Below, piece after piece: positions 22,628 to 34,349 of a stretch of DNA of 64,000 bases. The notes below the pieces were generated by a model, which was not told where the DNA came from, made no database searches, and saw only the letters and a list, made by a program, of their open reading frames with translations. This DNA is from Rutstroemia sp. NJR-2017a BVV2 (lineage: Eukaryota > Ascomycota > Leotiomycetes > Helotiales > Rutstroemiaceae). The stretch spans positions 930,001-994,000 of the forward strand of contig NJPS01000013.1 of NCBI GenBank assembly GCA_002946415.1. The letters are read 5' to 3'. Made by a program: the position numbers and the translations under genes. Each line of letters begins with the position of its first letter. The first letter of the stretch is position 1.

Positions 22628-25600
22628 ATGGTTCGTAAAGCAGTGTAAGTCTATACTAAAAGCGACTGACATGCCGTAACAAGCTAACATTGACCTTTAC
22701 AGAGACTCGCGCATCCCCGCGCTCATGAGAAATGGTATACAAGAGAAGAAACGAAGCTTCATTGTGGTCGTTGGAGATAGGTCGAAGGATGTCATTGTCT
22801 ACCTACACCATATCATGTCTGGTATGGACATGAAACAAAACAAATCAGTGCTATGGGCCTACAAAAACAAGCTTCTAGGCTTTACTAGGTCAGCATTGAA
22901 TACTACTGCCCGAGTCGAATCAATACTAACTAATATGTCGTCGCATAGTCATCGAAAGAAGCGCGAAAACAAAATCAAGAAAGAAATCAAGCGTGGCATT
23001 CGAGATGTCAACACAGAGGACCCGTTTGAACTGTTTGTGTCTTTACATGATATTCGATATGTTTACTACAAGGAAACGGATAAGATTCTGGGAAACACTT
23101 TCGGGATGTGTATATTGCAGGACTTCGAGGCTATCACACCAAATCTACTCGCCAGAACTATCGAGACAGTGGAAGGAGGGGGCCTTGTCGTTCTACTATT
23201 GAAGGGTATGAACAGTCTCAAGCAGCTATACACACTATCTATGGACATCCATTCTCGATATCGGACAGAAGCGCACGATGACGTTACGGCCAGGTTCAAC
23301 GAACGATTTATACTGTCACTAGGCAAGTGTGAATCATGTCTCGTCATTGATGACGAGATGAACGTGCTACCTATCTCCGGCGGGAAGAACGTCAAAGCCC
23401 TACCTCCTCCCAATTTGGACGAACCAAAGAGCGAAGCGCAAAAGGAACTGGATAGCATCAAGGAGGCGTTGCAAGATACGCAGCCAGTTGGGTCTCTGGT
23501 CACTTTGGCTAAGACCGTCGATCAAGCAAAGGCGTTGTTGACCTTTGTGGATGCGATTGCTGAGAAAACGTTAAAGAATACAGTCACTTTAACCGCTGGG
23601 AGAGGACGTGGAAAGTCCGCCGCTCTTGGTGTGGCTGTGGCGGCAGCAGTGGCACACGGATATAGTAATATCTTCATCACCTCTCCAAGCCCAGAGAATT
23701 TGAAGACACTTTTTGAGTTTATTTTCAAAGGGTTCGATGCTTTAAACTACATGGATCATGTCGATTACTCCATCATTCAATCAACAAATCCCGACTTCAA
23801 TAAAGCCATAGTTCGAGTGAACATTCACCGACAACATCGTCAAACTATTCAGTACATTAGGCCTCAAGATGCTCATGTCCTTGGTCAGGCCGAACTACTG
23901 GTCATCGACGAAGCTGCAGCCATACCTTTGCCGCTTGTCAAGAAGCTCATGGGCCCATATCTGGTATTTATGGCATCAACGATCAACGGGTACGAAGGGA
24001 CTGGACGGTCTCTATCTTTGAAGCTGATAAAGCAACTTCGAGAGCAATCCCGAGGGACTGCTAAAGTGAACGGCACCGAGGATGTGGAAGTAGCCGATCG
24101 ATCAAGCGGCAAAGCTGCGAAAGCTGCCGATAACAGCTTTACCGGCGGCCGTTCGTTGAGGGAAATCACATTGTCTGAGCCAATTCGATATGCTAAAGGC
24201 GATGCTGTTGAGAAATGGCTCAATTCACTTCTTTGTCTTGATGCTACCCTTCCGCGATCGAGACTTAACACCCTCCAAGGCTGCCCAGATCCCTCGCAGT
24301 GCCAGTTGCTTAACGTCAACCGTGATACTCTATTCTCTTTCCACGATGTTTCCGAAAAGTTCCTGCAGCAAATGATTGCACTTTACGTTGCAAGTCATTA
24401 CAAGAACACACCCGACGACCTTCAATTGATGAGTGATGCTCCGGCTCATCAATTGTTTGTCCTTGTTCCGCCTATCGAAGAAAACAGCAAGCACCTTCCA
24501 GAACCCCTTTGCGTGATTCAAGTTGCCCTAGAAGGAAAGATTAGTAAGCAGAGTGTTATGAACAGCCTGAGTAGAGGTCAGCGAGCCGCGGGTGATCTCA
24601 TCCCCTGGCTTGTCAGTCAACAATTTCAAGATGAGGATTTTGCTGGGCTGTCGGGTGCTCGAATCGTCCGCATAGCAACAAATCCCGATTACATCAAAAT
24701 GGGATACGGAAGCAAGGCTCTTGAGCTACTCACCGATTTTTATGAAGGCAAATTTGCGAATCTTTCAGAGGACGCCGCCGGATTCGTAGAAGAAAGCATT
24801 CCTCGGGTCACAGATGCTGAACTAGCCAGTTCATCGTTACTTGATGATAATATTAAAGTTAGGGATATCAGGAAGATGCCGCCATTATTCGCAAAACTAT
24901 CTGAGAAACGCCCAGACAACCTTGATTATGTTGGTGTGAGTTACGGCCTTACACAACCTCTCCATAGATTTTGGAAGCGAGCATCTTTCGTGCCTCTATA
25001 CCTTCGACAAACAGCAAACGAGTTGACTGGCGAGCATACCTGCGTTATGATTCGGACACTGGAGAACAGCGATGATAGGTCCTGGTTGAGTGAATTCTCT
25101 CGAGATTTCAACCGTCGATTCTTATCTCTGCTTTCATACCAATTTCGTGAATTTCCTTCTGTACTTGCCTTAAGTATTGACGAGTCCGCCAACGCTGGGT
25201 CCAAATCAGATGTAACCGCAACTCCCAAACCCCTCTCCAAGGCAGAGCTTGACTCCCTCCTGTCACCTTTTGATCTCAAGCGCCTGGAGTCATACGCAAA
25301 TAATATGCTCGACTACCACGTTATCCTCGATCTCGTACCGACACTTGCAAATTTATATTTCACAGGACGACTGAAGTCTGATGTCAAGTTGACCGGGATC
25401 CAGCAGTCAATACTGCTAGCAGTGGGCTTGCAACGCAAAGACTTGACCGCAATCGAGTCGGAGCTTTCTTTACCCTCCTCACAATTACTGGCCATGTTCA
25501 TCAAGATCATGCGTAAAATGAGCACACATTTCGGAGAATTGGTCTCTGGGGCCATAGAAGCCGAACTACCGGGACGGGAGACGATTGGCGTCAGCAGGGA

Positions 25601-26019
25601 AGATGCAAATGAAGCTCTAGATGATGAAGTTATAGACGAGCGATTTGCTCCTTTGGAAACTGGGCTTGAAGATGAATTGGAAGAAGGAGCAGATGAAGCT
25701 ATGAAGGCTCTGAAGGAGAAGCAAAGGGAGCTTATTGATGCTCTGCCCTTAGACCAGTACGTCCTTCCACTTTCACGTGAAGCATAGCAGTACTAATCCA
25801 CCATACAGATATGAGATCGAAGCAGGAGCGCCGGGGTGGGCAGAAGCTGAGAAGCAAGTCCTGAATGCTGCAAAGTCAGGGCAAAGGAATCCAGTAGTTA
25901 GTGTGAAGAGTTCGAAATCGAAGAGAAAAGCAGGAGAAACTGCGGCAGAGATATATGAACAAGAGCTAGGCGAAAAGGCGCACAAAAAGGCGAAAAAGGG
26001 TTCCAAAAAAGGCCATTGA
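22628..26019 (+). CDS. KRE33: RNA cytidine acetyltransferase Kre33/NAT10
   Basis: Exons 22628..22644, 22703..22888, 22949..25756 and 25809..26019; 1073 aa (yeast 1056, human 1025). It makes N4-acetylcytidine in 18S rRNA and tRNA and acts in small-subunit assembly in the nucleolus. The order of domains fits: DUF1726 N-terminus (VDSRIPALMRNGIQEKKRSF), RecD-like helicase with Walker A GRGRGKSAALG (about 283) and Walker B LVIDEAAAIPL (about 385), GNAT fold with RIVRIATNPDYIKMGYG (about 638), tRNA-binding C-terminus, and a Lys-rich nuclear tail (KRKAGE...KKAKKGSKKGH). The second intron (22889..22948, 60 nt) is stop-free and a multiple of three. The last intron contains a CACGTG. Confidence 0.97.
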
Positions 26020-26220
26020 TATCTTCAGGCAGGTAAATTTGTAATAGTATGTAATTAGCAGAGTCTGACTCGAAATCATGGGATTTCAATTGCATTGAAA
26101 AATTATAAGAGAGAACTGGTGCCTAAAACAATAACCTCCACTAACAAAACTCTTCTTCCTCGCAAACCTGCTTAGGACAGTAAAACTCTTTTAGAAACAA
26201 CTTCTCAACTACATGCAAAT

Positions 26221-26886
26221 ATGACAGACACGAAAGATCCAGAAGCTCCATGGTGGAATGCATTTCCCGAGGCACGAGCAAAATGTCCAGAGATCACAGC
26301 GGACGATGTGATGAAGCTATTCGATGATATGGATATCACTTCCGAGCCGAAATCATTCTTGCTGGTCGATGTAAGGAGAAATGATTGGGAGGTATGTCAA
26401 ATCTACAGTGAAGGACGAACAGGGAAAGATCCTGTGTTCATACCTGATACTCATCTGGCCGGCGCGTACGAGATATAACAGAGTGTGGTTTGATGCTGCA
26501 GCTGACGAGGCTACACAGGGTGGAACCATCAAAACGTCACTCAACCTCCCCGCTCAAAGCTTCTATCAGAGTCGCAAAACTCTGCTCGAACTTTGTAATA
26601 GAGCCGGTATCACGAAAGTTATTTTCTACTGTGGTGAGTTGTTCTCTAGCTAGATTTGGTAGGAAGCCGTGACATTGATGAGAATCATCCTGCAGGATCA
26701 TCATCGGGGAGGGGACCACGATGTGCGGGGTGGATGCAAGATTACATTGATGATGTAGCAAAGTTTGGCAAGAAGAGTAAGGTTGATGTTCTGGTCTTGA
26801 AAGGTGGTATTAAGGGATGGGTGAAGGATTTTGAGGGTGCGTTGATGGATGGTTTTGAGGAGAAGTATTGGGAGCAGTTCAAGTAG
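26221..26886 (+). CDS. Rhodanese-fold phosphatase, Cdc25/arsenate-reductase (Acr2/Ibp1) type
   Basis: Exons 26221..26391, 26519..26633 and 26696..26886; 158 aa. A single rhodanese domain: LVDVRRNDWEGG, SLNLPAQSF and the catalytic loop CGSSSGR (C95 to R101), the CX5R signature of Cdc25 phosphatases and Acr2 arsenate reductases, followed by GPRCAGW and VLKGGIKGW. Small stand-alone proteins of this kind in fungi act as arsenate reductase or as a protein phosphatase. The sequence does not decide between these. No arsenite transporter or regulator is adjacent, so a resistance operon-like context is absent. It starts 201 bp after KRE33 on the same strand. Confidence 0.88.
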
Positions 26887-27166
26887 AGTAGTAGGCGAGT
26901 GAATAGTCAGGAGGAAAGGAGATATGTTTCAACCTTACAGTCACCTTGAACCAGTATGGGTAGGATATCAGAAATTCAGGATGGGCATAGGCCAAAGAAG
27001 GCAATTTCTAAAACAAGCAGGCACCCTTGTGCTCATTGATATGCAATTTGTGGTCCATACACTCTCGTAACGCCCCGGGTTTAATGCGCGAGTTTGTGTC
27101 CCGTATGACCCTTCTTAGATGATCCTCAATACAACCGAATTCGTACGATATCGTCCTTCAAGCTCT

Positions 27167-27642
27167 TCATCCTCTGTCTTCTCTCCCACCGCCTATTCTC
27201 TCTAATGCCTCGAGCATAACAACAGAGTTTCCTCGAATGACCTAAATAACCCCATTAGTCGGTCTGAAAGTAGTATCTTGTCCGTATTCGATAACAACAT
27301 ACCACCATGCCAATTCTGACCTTTTCACCACCCTCCTTCTCCTCCACGGCGTCGTCTAGCACAATATTCAAGAAGACCTAGCATAGATGAGTTAGCAAAG
27401 CTATCCACTCACTTGGCGACAAGATAGGACCTACATCATAACCTCGCAAGACCCCAATGACCTTCCTGCTGCCGTTTAATTGCACAAATAGCCTTTTATC
27501 TAGGTACTATAATACACCAACATCAGCCAAACAATCTCAATACAGCTAGGAGCCCTGCTCCAATCCAGACGCGACGTCTGTTCGAAACCAAGGCGCGGAG
27601 AACAGCACATACCTTCTTAAGCTCGGGTTGAGCTTGAGGCAT
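27167..27642 (-). CDS. SMX2: Small nuclear ribonucleoprotein G (SmG)
   Basis: Four tiny exons (-): 27613..27642, 27435..27506, 27303..27377 and 27167..27241; 83 aa. The spliced protein opens MPQAQPELKKYLDKRLFVQ, then Sm1 motif residues (LNGSRKVIGVLRGYD, VFLNIVLDDAVEE) and Sm2 (IRGNSVVMLEAL). SmG is one of seven Sm proteins forming the ring on U1, U2, U4 and U5 snRNAs. Exons of 30-75 nt with introns of 57-106 nt hide the gene from simple ORF scans. The join VGVLRGYD/VFLN uses donor GTAGGT, and the last junction MV/VIRGN is in phase 0. Divergent from the NTR2-like gene over 296 bp. Confidence 0.95.
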
Positions 27643-27938
27643 GATGACGATGGAAATTTGTAGAAATTCGTCGTCTAAATAGGTCGTGGACAGCTGGTGG
27701 TCGGCCTACTGTTGGAAATTATTTTCGTGTTTGCGATGCGATAGTATTGAAGGTTGATGAGGCTGAGATATCACGTGGTGATAAGGAAATTTTGTGGGAG
27801 GCAGAAGCTTGGCAGGCGAGGCTTTGATTGCGAACGCGTTTTCTTTGGGATGTTTCTACATCGGTTCTCGACCCTCCAAGATCTGTGAAAGCACAACTGT
27901 CGGGATTCAGGGAGGATTGCATTCATTCATTAAACACC
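27643..27938. promoter_or_regulatory. Bidirectional promoter SmG / NTR2-like
   Basis: 296 bp between the start codons of two spliceosome genes. It carries ATCACGTGGT with a CACGTG core at 27772-27777, 130 bp from the SmG start and about 160 bp from the NTR2 start. Such a short shared promoter suggests co-expression. Confidence 0.6.
27772..27777. promoter_or_regulatory. CACGTG box
   Basis: E-box core in the SmG/NTR2 shared promoter, at nearly the same distance from the splicing-gene ATG as the one before SNU114. Confidence 0.4.
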
Positions 27939-29279
27939 ATGTCGTTCGTACGCAAGCCAATGAAGAAATCTAACTTGCGCCGAAGCATCGCATACGATGA
28001 TTCAATGCAAGACGCCGATGCCCCAACCGCAGACACCAATGAAAGCAAAACCGAGGACTCATCTAACAAACCTCCAATCAACCGCACAGCGTCATTCAAA
28101 AAGAAGAAGAAGCCTGCCTCCTCGCGTCTTTCTTTTGGCGTTGGCGACATAATATCCGGCTCCGATGCTGAGAATCTCGAAGAGGAGGAATCCTTCAACC
28201 CGATTAAGAAACCTCTTTCCAGAAAAGTCACAGAATCGAATGCGAAGAAGAACGCGGCGGTAAGGTTGCCGCTGCCGATGCGAGAGAGAGAAGAGGAAGA
28301 TGGGGGAAAGCCGACGTATAGTAAGGATTACTTGAAGGAGTTGAAGGGATTGACGCCGAATGCGCCGCGAGAATTAGAAGCCGATGTGACGGTGGAGGAG
28401 GAGGGGTTAGATGCTTCGGAGCTGGAGGGAGCTATGGTGGTGGATATGGATGTGGACGAGAAACTTGGGGGGAGTTCTGTAGCTGCTGTTATACCCACCG
28501 AAGCGGAGATTAGGGAGAAGAAGGAGAGAAGAGCACGGATGGCGAGAGAAAAAGATTTCATATCACTGAATGACGACAATTCTGGGGACGGAGGACGACA
28601 GATCTCTTTACTTCCACGAGCGAAGAAGGCAGAGTCGAGATTAGTTCGAGAAGATGAAGATCTAGCCGAAGGGTTCGATGATTTTGTAGAAGATGGACGA
28701 ATTTCTCTAGGCAAAAAGCAAGAACGAGAATCCAGGCGGCGCAGGAAGAAGGAGATGGCAGATTTGATTCAAGCAGCCGAAGGTAGCTCCAATGAAGAGA
28801 GCGATGACTCCGAAGCAGAGCGCAGAGCTGCTTATGAAGCCGCGCAAACAAGGGCCGGTATGGATGGTTTACATAAACATGATGAAGCAGCTGCGGAGAA
28901 AGAAGCCGTTCAGGTACCCGCGAGAATTACACCTATTCCCGTCCTGGACGAATGCCTGGAGAGGTTGCAGAACACGCTAGGAGCAATGGAAATGGAATTG
29001 AAAAAGAGGAAGCGCAAGATCGAGGACGGAGAAAGGGAAAAGAGGGAGATATTGAAGAGGGAGGCAGAAGTGCAAGTCCTGCTGACGCAGACTGGTGCAA
29101 GATATGCAGCTTTGAAGGAGGGCGCTGGTGGGGATGGTACGGTCGAGATGAGTGATGCAAAGGCGGTCGTAGATGCGCATGCGCAGGGTTTTGGAGGTGA
29201 GAAGATGGGTGGCGACAGGGGTTTGGAAAGTTTCGGGAACACGCCAACGGTGAGGGGGGAAGTAGTTGATGGGAGTTAG
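27939..29279 (+). CDS. NTR2: Ntr2-domain protein (spliceosome disassembly)
   Basis: Intronless, 446 aa from the ATG at 27939. The frame stays open upstream but has no earlier ATG. Basic N-terminus (MSFVRKPMKKSNLRRSIAYD) and Ser/acidic segments, then the conserved core: TYSKDYLKELKG, KDFISLNDD, ESRLVREDEDLAEGFDDF and GRISLGKK. A predicted long coiled coil follows (EMELKKRKRKIEDGEREKRE). This is the pattern of the NTR2 domain. Yeast Ntr1-Ntr2 recruits the Prp43 helicase to release intron lariats. The family diverges fast, so the name rests on the core motifs. Divergent from SmG. Confidence 0.8.
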   Translation: MSFVRKPMKKSNLRRSIAYDDSMQDADAPTADTNESKTEDSSNKPPINRTASFKKKKKPASSRLSFGVGDIISGSDAENLEEEESFNPIKKPLSRKVTESNAKKNAAVRLPLPMREREEEDGGKPTYSKDYLKELKGLTPNAPRELEADVTVEEEGLDASELEGAMVVDMDVDEKLGGSSVAAVIPTEAEIREKKERRARMAREKDFISLNDDNSGDGGRQISLLPRAKKAESRLVREDEDLAEGFDDFVEDGRISLGKKQERESRRRRKKEMADLIQAAEGSSNEESDDSEAERRAAYEAAQTRAGMDGLHKHDEAAAEKEAVQVPARITPIPVLDECLERLQNTLGAMEMELKKRKRKIEDGEREKREILKREAEVQVLLTQTGARYAALKEGAGGDGTVEMSDAKAVVDAHAQGFGGEKMGGDRGLESFGNTPTVRGEVVDGS

Positions 29280-29943
29280 ATTATGGAGATAGTAATTGAC
29301 ATCAGTCGATCATCGTATTCGGAGAGCATGTTTGAGGACCGCTCAGACGTGAGCCAGGTGCTGGTTGTACGGAAACTGACAATGTTCGGTTAGATCGCAA
29401 AGGGGTTAGTATTAGCATCCCCAAGTCCGGTGACTAATAACGTTAGATATAATAGCAAAACATTGCAGGGTGCAAAGATCACTGCGGTCACCTAATTCTT
29501 AGGTACAAGGTGATAGACCACTATGTAGTGTGCAATGGATAGAATAGATCCGATCTCAATCTAAAATTAAAGGCTGGAACTATCACCTGGAAAGCATACT
29601 CTTAAGGTAGCAAATGTCAAAAGACGGAATGAAGTCTATTTGAGAAAGATATCAACACTCGCTGGTTGGTATATCATTTACATTGTGGTATCCTCACACG
29701 CCACCAAACTCGATGTCAATTTTCTATCGAGTCATCATCCCAGAAACTTTCTTTCCAGAAAAGAGAGTCCTGCTTCGTGGATCAGGACGCAACTTGGTGT
29801 AAGTCGCACACTTATTATCCCACCGTATGGCTGGCTGATCCAAAGATCCAGCTGACCCTTCTCCAGACGCCTGAGCACCACTTGTATTCTGATCCTCCGC
29901 AACGCCCATAAATATACTAGTTCAATAACCCACTCTGCCGTGC
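29280..29943. other. Convergent intergenic region
   Basis: 664 bp between the 3' ends of the NTR2-like gene and the unknown mitochondrial-type gene. Nothing recognised. Confidence 0.5.
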
Positions 29944-31298
29944 TCACCCAGCGGGAACCTGCTTTTTCATCTGAAGTCTCCTTAGTTTGATAGAAATAGT
30001 CCTTGGATCGAAGGCCTTAGTTTTCGGATCCCAGGCCGCTTGGACATCACATACAATCCAGGCTCTGGGAGCATCCAATTCTACGAAGCCCTGGACTGTT
30101 ATACAACCCCTCGGCGGCATAATCGGAGCTGGTCGGTACTTTTCTCTCATTTTCATCTTGAATGCCGTCATAGCGTGAACAAAATGGGAATGAAATGCTG
30201 GAAGGGAGCTTGGGGTTACAACTCCTGATCCTCCTCCTGCCGTGTTGGATTTGTCTGGGGGAGTGCCCTCGATAATTGGCTTTTTGTTATCTCCAAGCGG
30301 CTGTTGCGCTCCATTTTTTGAGGGTAATCGGTTCTTCAAGACTTGTTCATGTCTTGCGATGACTTGGTGAATCGTAAGCGGAGGAGGAGGGCTTTGCATC
30401 TCTATTCCAAATAATCCTGCTATATTTCGTAGTTCCTCAGCCGCCAAAACCCGCACGAAACTCCACGATGATGCCATAAGGGCTGATGGCCAGAGGACAT
30501 GTCGAACTCTGAACACTGTCGAAGCATCTACTGGCATTGTAACCCATGAGATTGAGTCCTCCCCAATTGCAAGCCTTATGACAAATTAGCATTGTTTTTT
30601 GCGATTCCTGTAATGTACATACCCGGATCTCTCAAACTCCGGTGGAGGCCCCATCGGAAAGTCCACATCCAGCCATACTCTCCTAACCTTCATATTCTTC
30701 CCACAGCGAATGGTTAATAATGGATGTAGACTGGTCGCTTTTAGAACAAAGTCGGCAAGCTCATCTGCGGATGTTAGTATCTGATTCGAGCGCTGGGTCA
30801 TTGGTAGAACTAACTTCGGACGCTTTTTCCGAGCTCTGGATTTTTACTGAATTTGATGAATTCCTGCCATTCAGGATCGCTGCCTTTGTACGGGCGCGGC
30901 GGGAGCTGCTTTGTAGTCCCGGGAAAGGGAATAAAAATGGGCTTGTCGTCGATTTCTTCCAGTTCCGACTCCGGTATATGTTTTACTGCATCTGTGGCGG
31001 CATCGTCAAGAGGATCGAAGACCACTCTGGAGTATATTTCATAGCAGATATAATAGACTAATATGCTCAGGGCAATATTTCTGTAGAGCCAATGTCAATA
31101 CATGATTACGCATCCAGAAGGGAAGCATGTATACCTCGGTCGAATCCCTGGCTTCTTCAGCCGGACCTTTTGCAGATTCTCTATTTGTCCCGCCTGCGCC
31201 TGCGCATTCAAGCGCGCAGGTAGGCGACTTGAGCCGAGGATGTTTACTGGTAATGGTCGCGCTCGCAGACTCGTCCGTGGTCGAATGAATCGAAACAT
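29944..31298 (-). CDS. Conserved unknown, probable mitochondrial one-TM protein
   Basis: Four exons (-): 31135..31298, 30815..31080, 30623..30764 and 29944..30574; 400 aa. The N-terminus MFRFIRPRTSLRARPLPVN is Arg-rich with no acidic residue, as in mitochondrial presequences. A likely TM helix at about residues 55-75 (NIALSILVYYICYEIYS) follows. The remainder is soluble: PIFIPFPGTTKQLPPRPY, VRRVWLDVDFPMGPPPEFE, MPVDASTVFRVRHVLWP and a C-terminal AWDPKTKAFDPRTISIKLRR. I do not recognise a named family. The joins are supported by keeping one continuous, compositionally even protein. Inner-membrane attachment is an inference from the presequence plus TM arrangement. Confidence 0.75.
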
Positions 31299-31912
31299 GG
31301 TGGAAGTCGATCAAGGCCCGCCTCGAGCTGGCGAGCCGTTGATGGCAAATGGTCGCAACTGTGCAGGCGAGATCTCGACTTGTGTGAATGTGCAGACAAT
31401 AGACCACTTGGTAGGTAAATGCGCCGAGTCTCCTCTGTCCGAGAAGTATTCGTAGTCGTATGCTGTATGAACGTTGAAGTATGGAGTTGGGTCGTACAAA
31501 AAGGCAAGATAGGTAATTCCTGGATCGGTCTTGGAATCAATTTATGTCCGACGAAGCAATGACAGAGGGGTCAGTAGAGAGGAATGTTATCACGGTTTCA
31601 ACGATGCTACAATTATTATTTTGCTGATTCATGCAAAAGCCAATAAATATACCATGCTCGTTAAAGACTCCCGAAGAACACAAGAATAATTTGGATATTC
31701 TTAGCATTTAGGAAGAGTTAACCAAAATTTTGGAATCGACGGGAGGTCTAAGTTATTTTGAGGATTCAGCCTTCATTTCTAATTGGGTTAGCGCCGATTT
31801 TGCCTTAGTGCTACCGAACCTCGTTGAGGTTATCAAGTGCTTGCGGTAACTACCAGCATCACAACCTGAGCATGAGCTTCCTCAGTCACATCAACAATAC
31901 TCATCAACAACT
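31299..31912. promoter_or_regulatory. Divergent intergenic region
   Basis: 614 bp between two divergent genes. Promoters of both are expected here. No specific element identified. Confidence 0.4.
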
Positions 31913-33057
31913 ATGAAGCTCCACGCCAGCTTCCTACTACCATTACTGGTAAGCACAGTTTCTGCTGCAACAGAAGCTCCTGCGTATCTCTTCCAAGGAC
32001 AGAAATGGCCAAGCAACTCCGGATCACCACCAGCTCTTTCACCAACTGAAGCACGACTTGTTCTTGCACAACGACTCGGCATCTCACAGTATCACGATAT
32101 CGGGTCTGTTAAAGACAGCGCGATCAAGCATATCAATAAGTTTGGAGGTCAAATAAAATCATTGTTCAATGATGCGCCAAAAGATCAGGTGGCTGAGTTG
32201 GTAATGATTGTTGAAGGTGTTTCGGACGATACAGCTGGTCCATTGTTAAGTGCTTGGTCTTCTATCAAACCAGCCTTTACAATCTCGAACCCGCCGTCTG
32301 TTAGCTCCACTCAAAGACTGGCAGCAGACTTGGAGGAGCAGCTCGGAAAAGCCAAGAAATGTGCTTTCCACGATGCTATCAACCCTTTTGCAAATAAATG
32401 TTGGAATGGGAAGTCGAAGATTATGCACGTTGATTTGAGCAAAAAGTCAAAGGTATACATACTATACTGCATGATTTCATCGCTTGGAGCATGCTAATGC
32501 TATCACAGGAAGAAGAGTCGATTACTACTTCCTTCGAACGGTTGACCCGATTCGCCTCTCAATCAGAAATGAATGTCCTCATCATTCTCATGCCATCCTC
32601 CCGCCGCAGCAGTAGCTCTTACGGTGCCTACTCGAAACCATCTCAGAAGAAAGTCTCCAGCAGACAACATTCAGAAGAGCCTATAACCGAATTCTCGGAG
32701 AAAGTTACCTTCCATGCGACCGCCTCCAACTCTACGAATCACACTTTGAACAGTCGCGTTCCCCGTTTCTGCTATGCCTCTTTGGATGCATGTGTATCAT
32801 CTACGAATAACTGTTCCTCGTCCGGTTTCTGCTACAAGAAGTCGAGCGACTGTTTCTCATGCAGTTGTTCACTTGGCTCAGGCCGCGGTGGCGCCGCTTG
32901 CCAAAAACAAGATATTAGTGGCCCCTTCTGGTTGATCACTATTTCTAGTATTGTTCTTGTCGGGCTGGTCAGCTGGGGCATTGGTATGCTTTACAGCATT
33001 GGCGATGAGCAGCTGCCAGGTGTCATTGGTGCTGGCGTTTCTAGTAAAGGAAGATAA
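31913..33057 (+). CDS. Vps3844-domain (DUF3844) membrane protein, ER/vacuolar sorting
   Basis: Exons 31913..32452 and 32509..33057 (intron 56 nt, phase 0), 362 aa. Signal peptide MKLHASFLLPLLVSTVSA, then a lumenal domain containing EARLVLAQRLGISQYHDIG. A Cys-rich module follows (FCYASLDACVSSTNNC, FCYKKSSDCFSCSCS) that resembles an EGF-like fold, then QDISGPFWLITISSIVLVG as the TM segment and a short tail GVIGAGVSSKGR. This C-terminal block is the Vps3844 domain, known from fungal proteins linked to vacuolar sorting and ER export. The client is unknown. Confidence 0.85.
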
Positions 33058-34349
33058 TTGATAAACAGAAAGTCGAAAGATATGTATACTTTAGGTTCAG
33101 AATCTCGAAATATTCATCGATGGGTCAAGGCGTTTTGCATGACAGAAAGGAAGGGATGAGGAAATTGAGAATGATCAAAAGACTTGTACTTGATAGGCTG
33201 TATGATGGCTGGTGTTAGAGTGTCTGGTTTTCAAGCAATGAATTTCTAACATACTTGGGCTCTCTATCTCTTATTATTGGTTTGATATTGTCGCAAGTTT
33301 CTGAAAGCTGCAATCAATGCAGGTTTGTCAACATAGCACGATCATATTCAACGCGTAGGGTACGCACCAAGTGGTAAAGTCCTCTTTCCAAAGAATTCAT
33401 GAGGCGGTCGGTTGGGATGAGCCAGACGCCATTCAAGCCGCAATATCTCTCGAAGTGTCATAGATCAACAATCTTCACGCTACGGATTGTCGATACTCTT
33501 CAGTCAAATCCAGTAACGCTAAGAGTTACCTTCACACATCCTGTCTTGCTGAAATAGCATCTCGGTATGGGACAGAAATTTGTATCTCAGACTTTATGCT
33601 GTCCGTATCGACATTGGAAGGCCGCATGTGGGAACTCGGGATCACAGCATTTAATTTCCCACTGTTTAACTTTGGAGCATTCTCCCTTTGATTAATGCTT
33701 TTCTTTAGATGTTTTTTTTGGATTTCGAGGCATTGCCGATATACTTCTCTCAGACACGAGAGCTGATCAACTTCCTCGCGTCGTCTATCTTTTCTCTGCT
33801 TCTGCCCAGTCGAATTCGTGACCATTCTTACTCCCTGACGATCAGTAAAACAAGGTAACAGTAGCTTGCCTGCCCCCTAGCTTCACCATCATTGATCGCC
33901 TTTGGAGTTCTATTCCAGTATATATAAAACATATCTGGTAGTTAGTAAATACGCCCATTCAAGATGTTACTAGCCTCGACCCTTCTCGTTGTTTGCTTCC
34001 CAGACTGTGCTATCCAGAGTATTCACTTCAAGCTCCGGTATCAGTCCAATCCTAGAATTGCAAAAATAATGTCGTACATACTTGATATCAATCAGATTTG
34101 AAATTTGAACAATTGTTTCCTTTGTTATTACTCTCGGAACAATTATCTTTCATGTTCTCGAACAATGACCGAAACAATTATGATTTTTAAGTATAAAGAA
34201 AACACCTTCGCTTTGACTCCTCAGCCCCTTTTCTATTTGTACTATATGCTACCAGAGAACCCACTCAACCCTTGAAAAACATATTACAGTTCCATAATCT
34301 GTCTTTCCAAACATAACCCGCCACGTCAAAATTCGCTACCCAAGTCAAC
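33058..34349. other. Intergenic, with one weak minus-strand ORF
   Basis: 1.3 kb between genes on the plus strand. Apart from the doubtful ORF at 33532-33825 nothing is recognised. Confidence 0.4.
33532..33825 (-). CDS. Doubtful small basic ORF
   Basis: 97 codons from an ATG: MVTNSTGQKQRKDRRREEVD, then a Leu/Cys/Gln helix-like stretch and a hydrophilic tail. The basic run followed by a helical segment is faintly like a truncated bZIP, but there is no proper leucine heptad. It may be a chance ORF. Confidence 0.2.
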   Translation of the reverse strand: MVTNSTGQKQRKDRRREEVDQLSCLREVYRQCLEIQKKHLKKSINQRENAPKLNSGKLNAVIPSSHMRPSNVDTDSIKSEIQISVPYRDAISARQDV

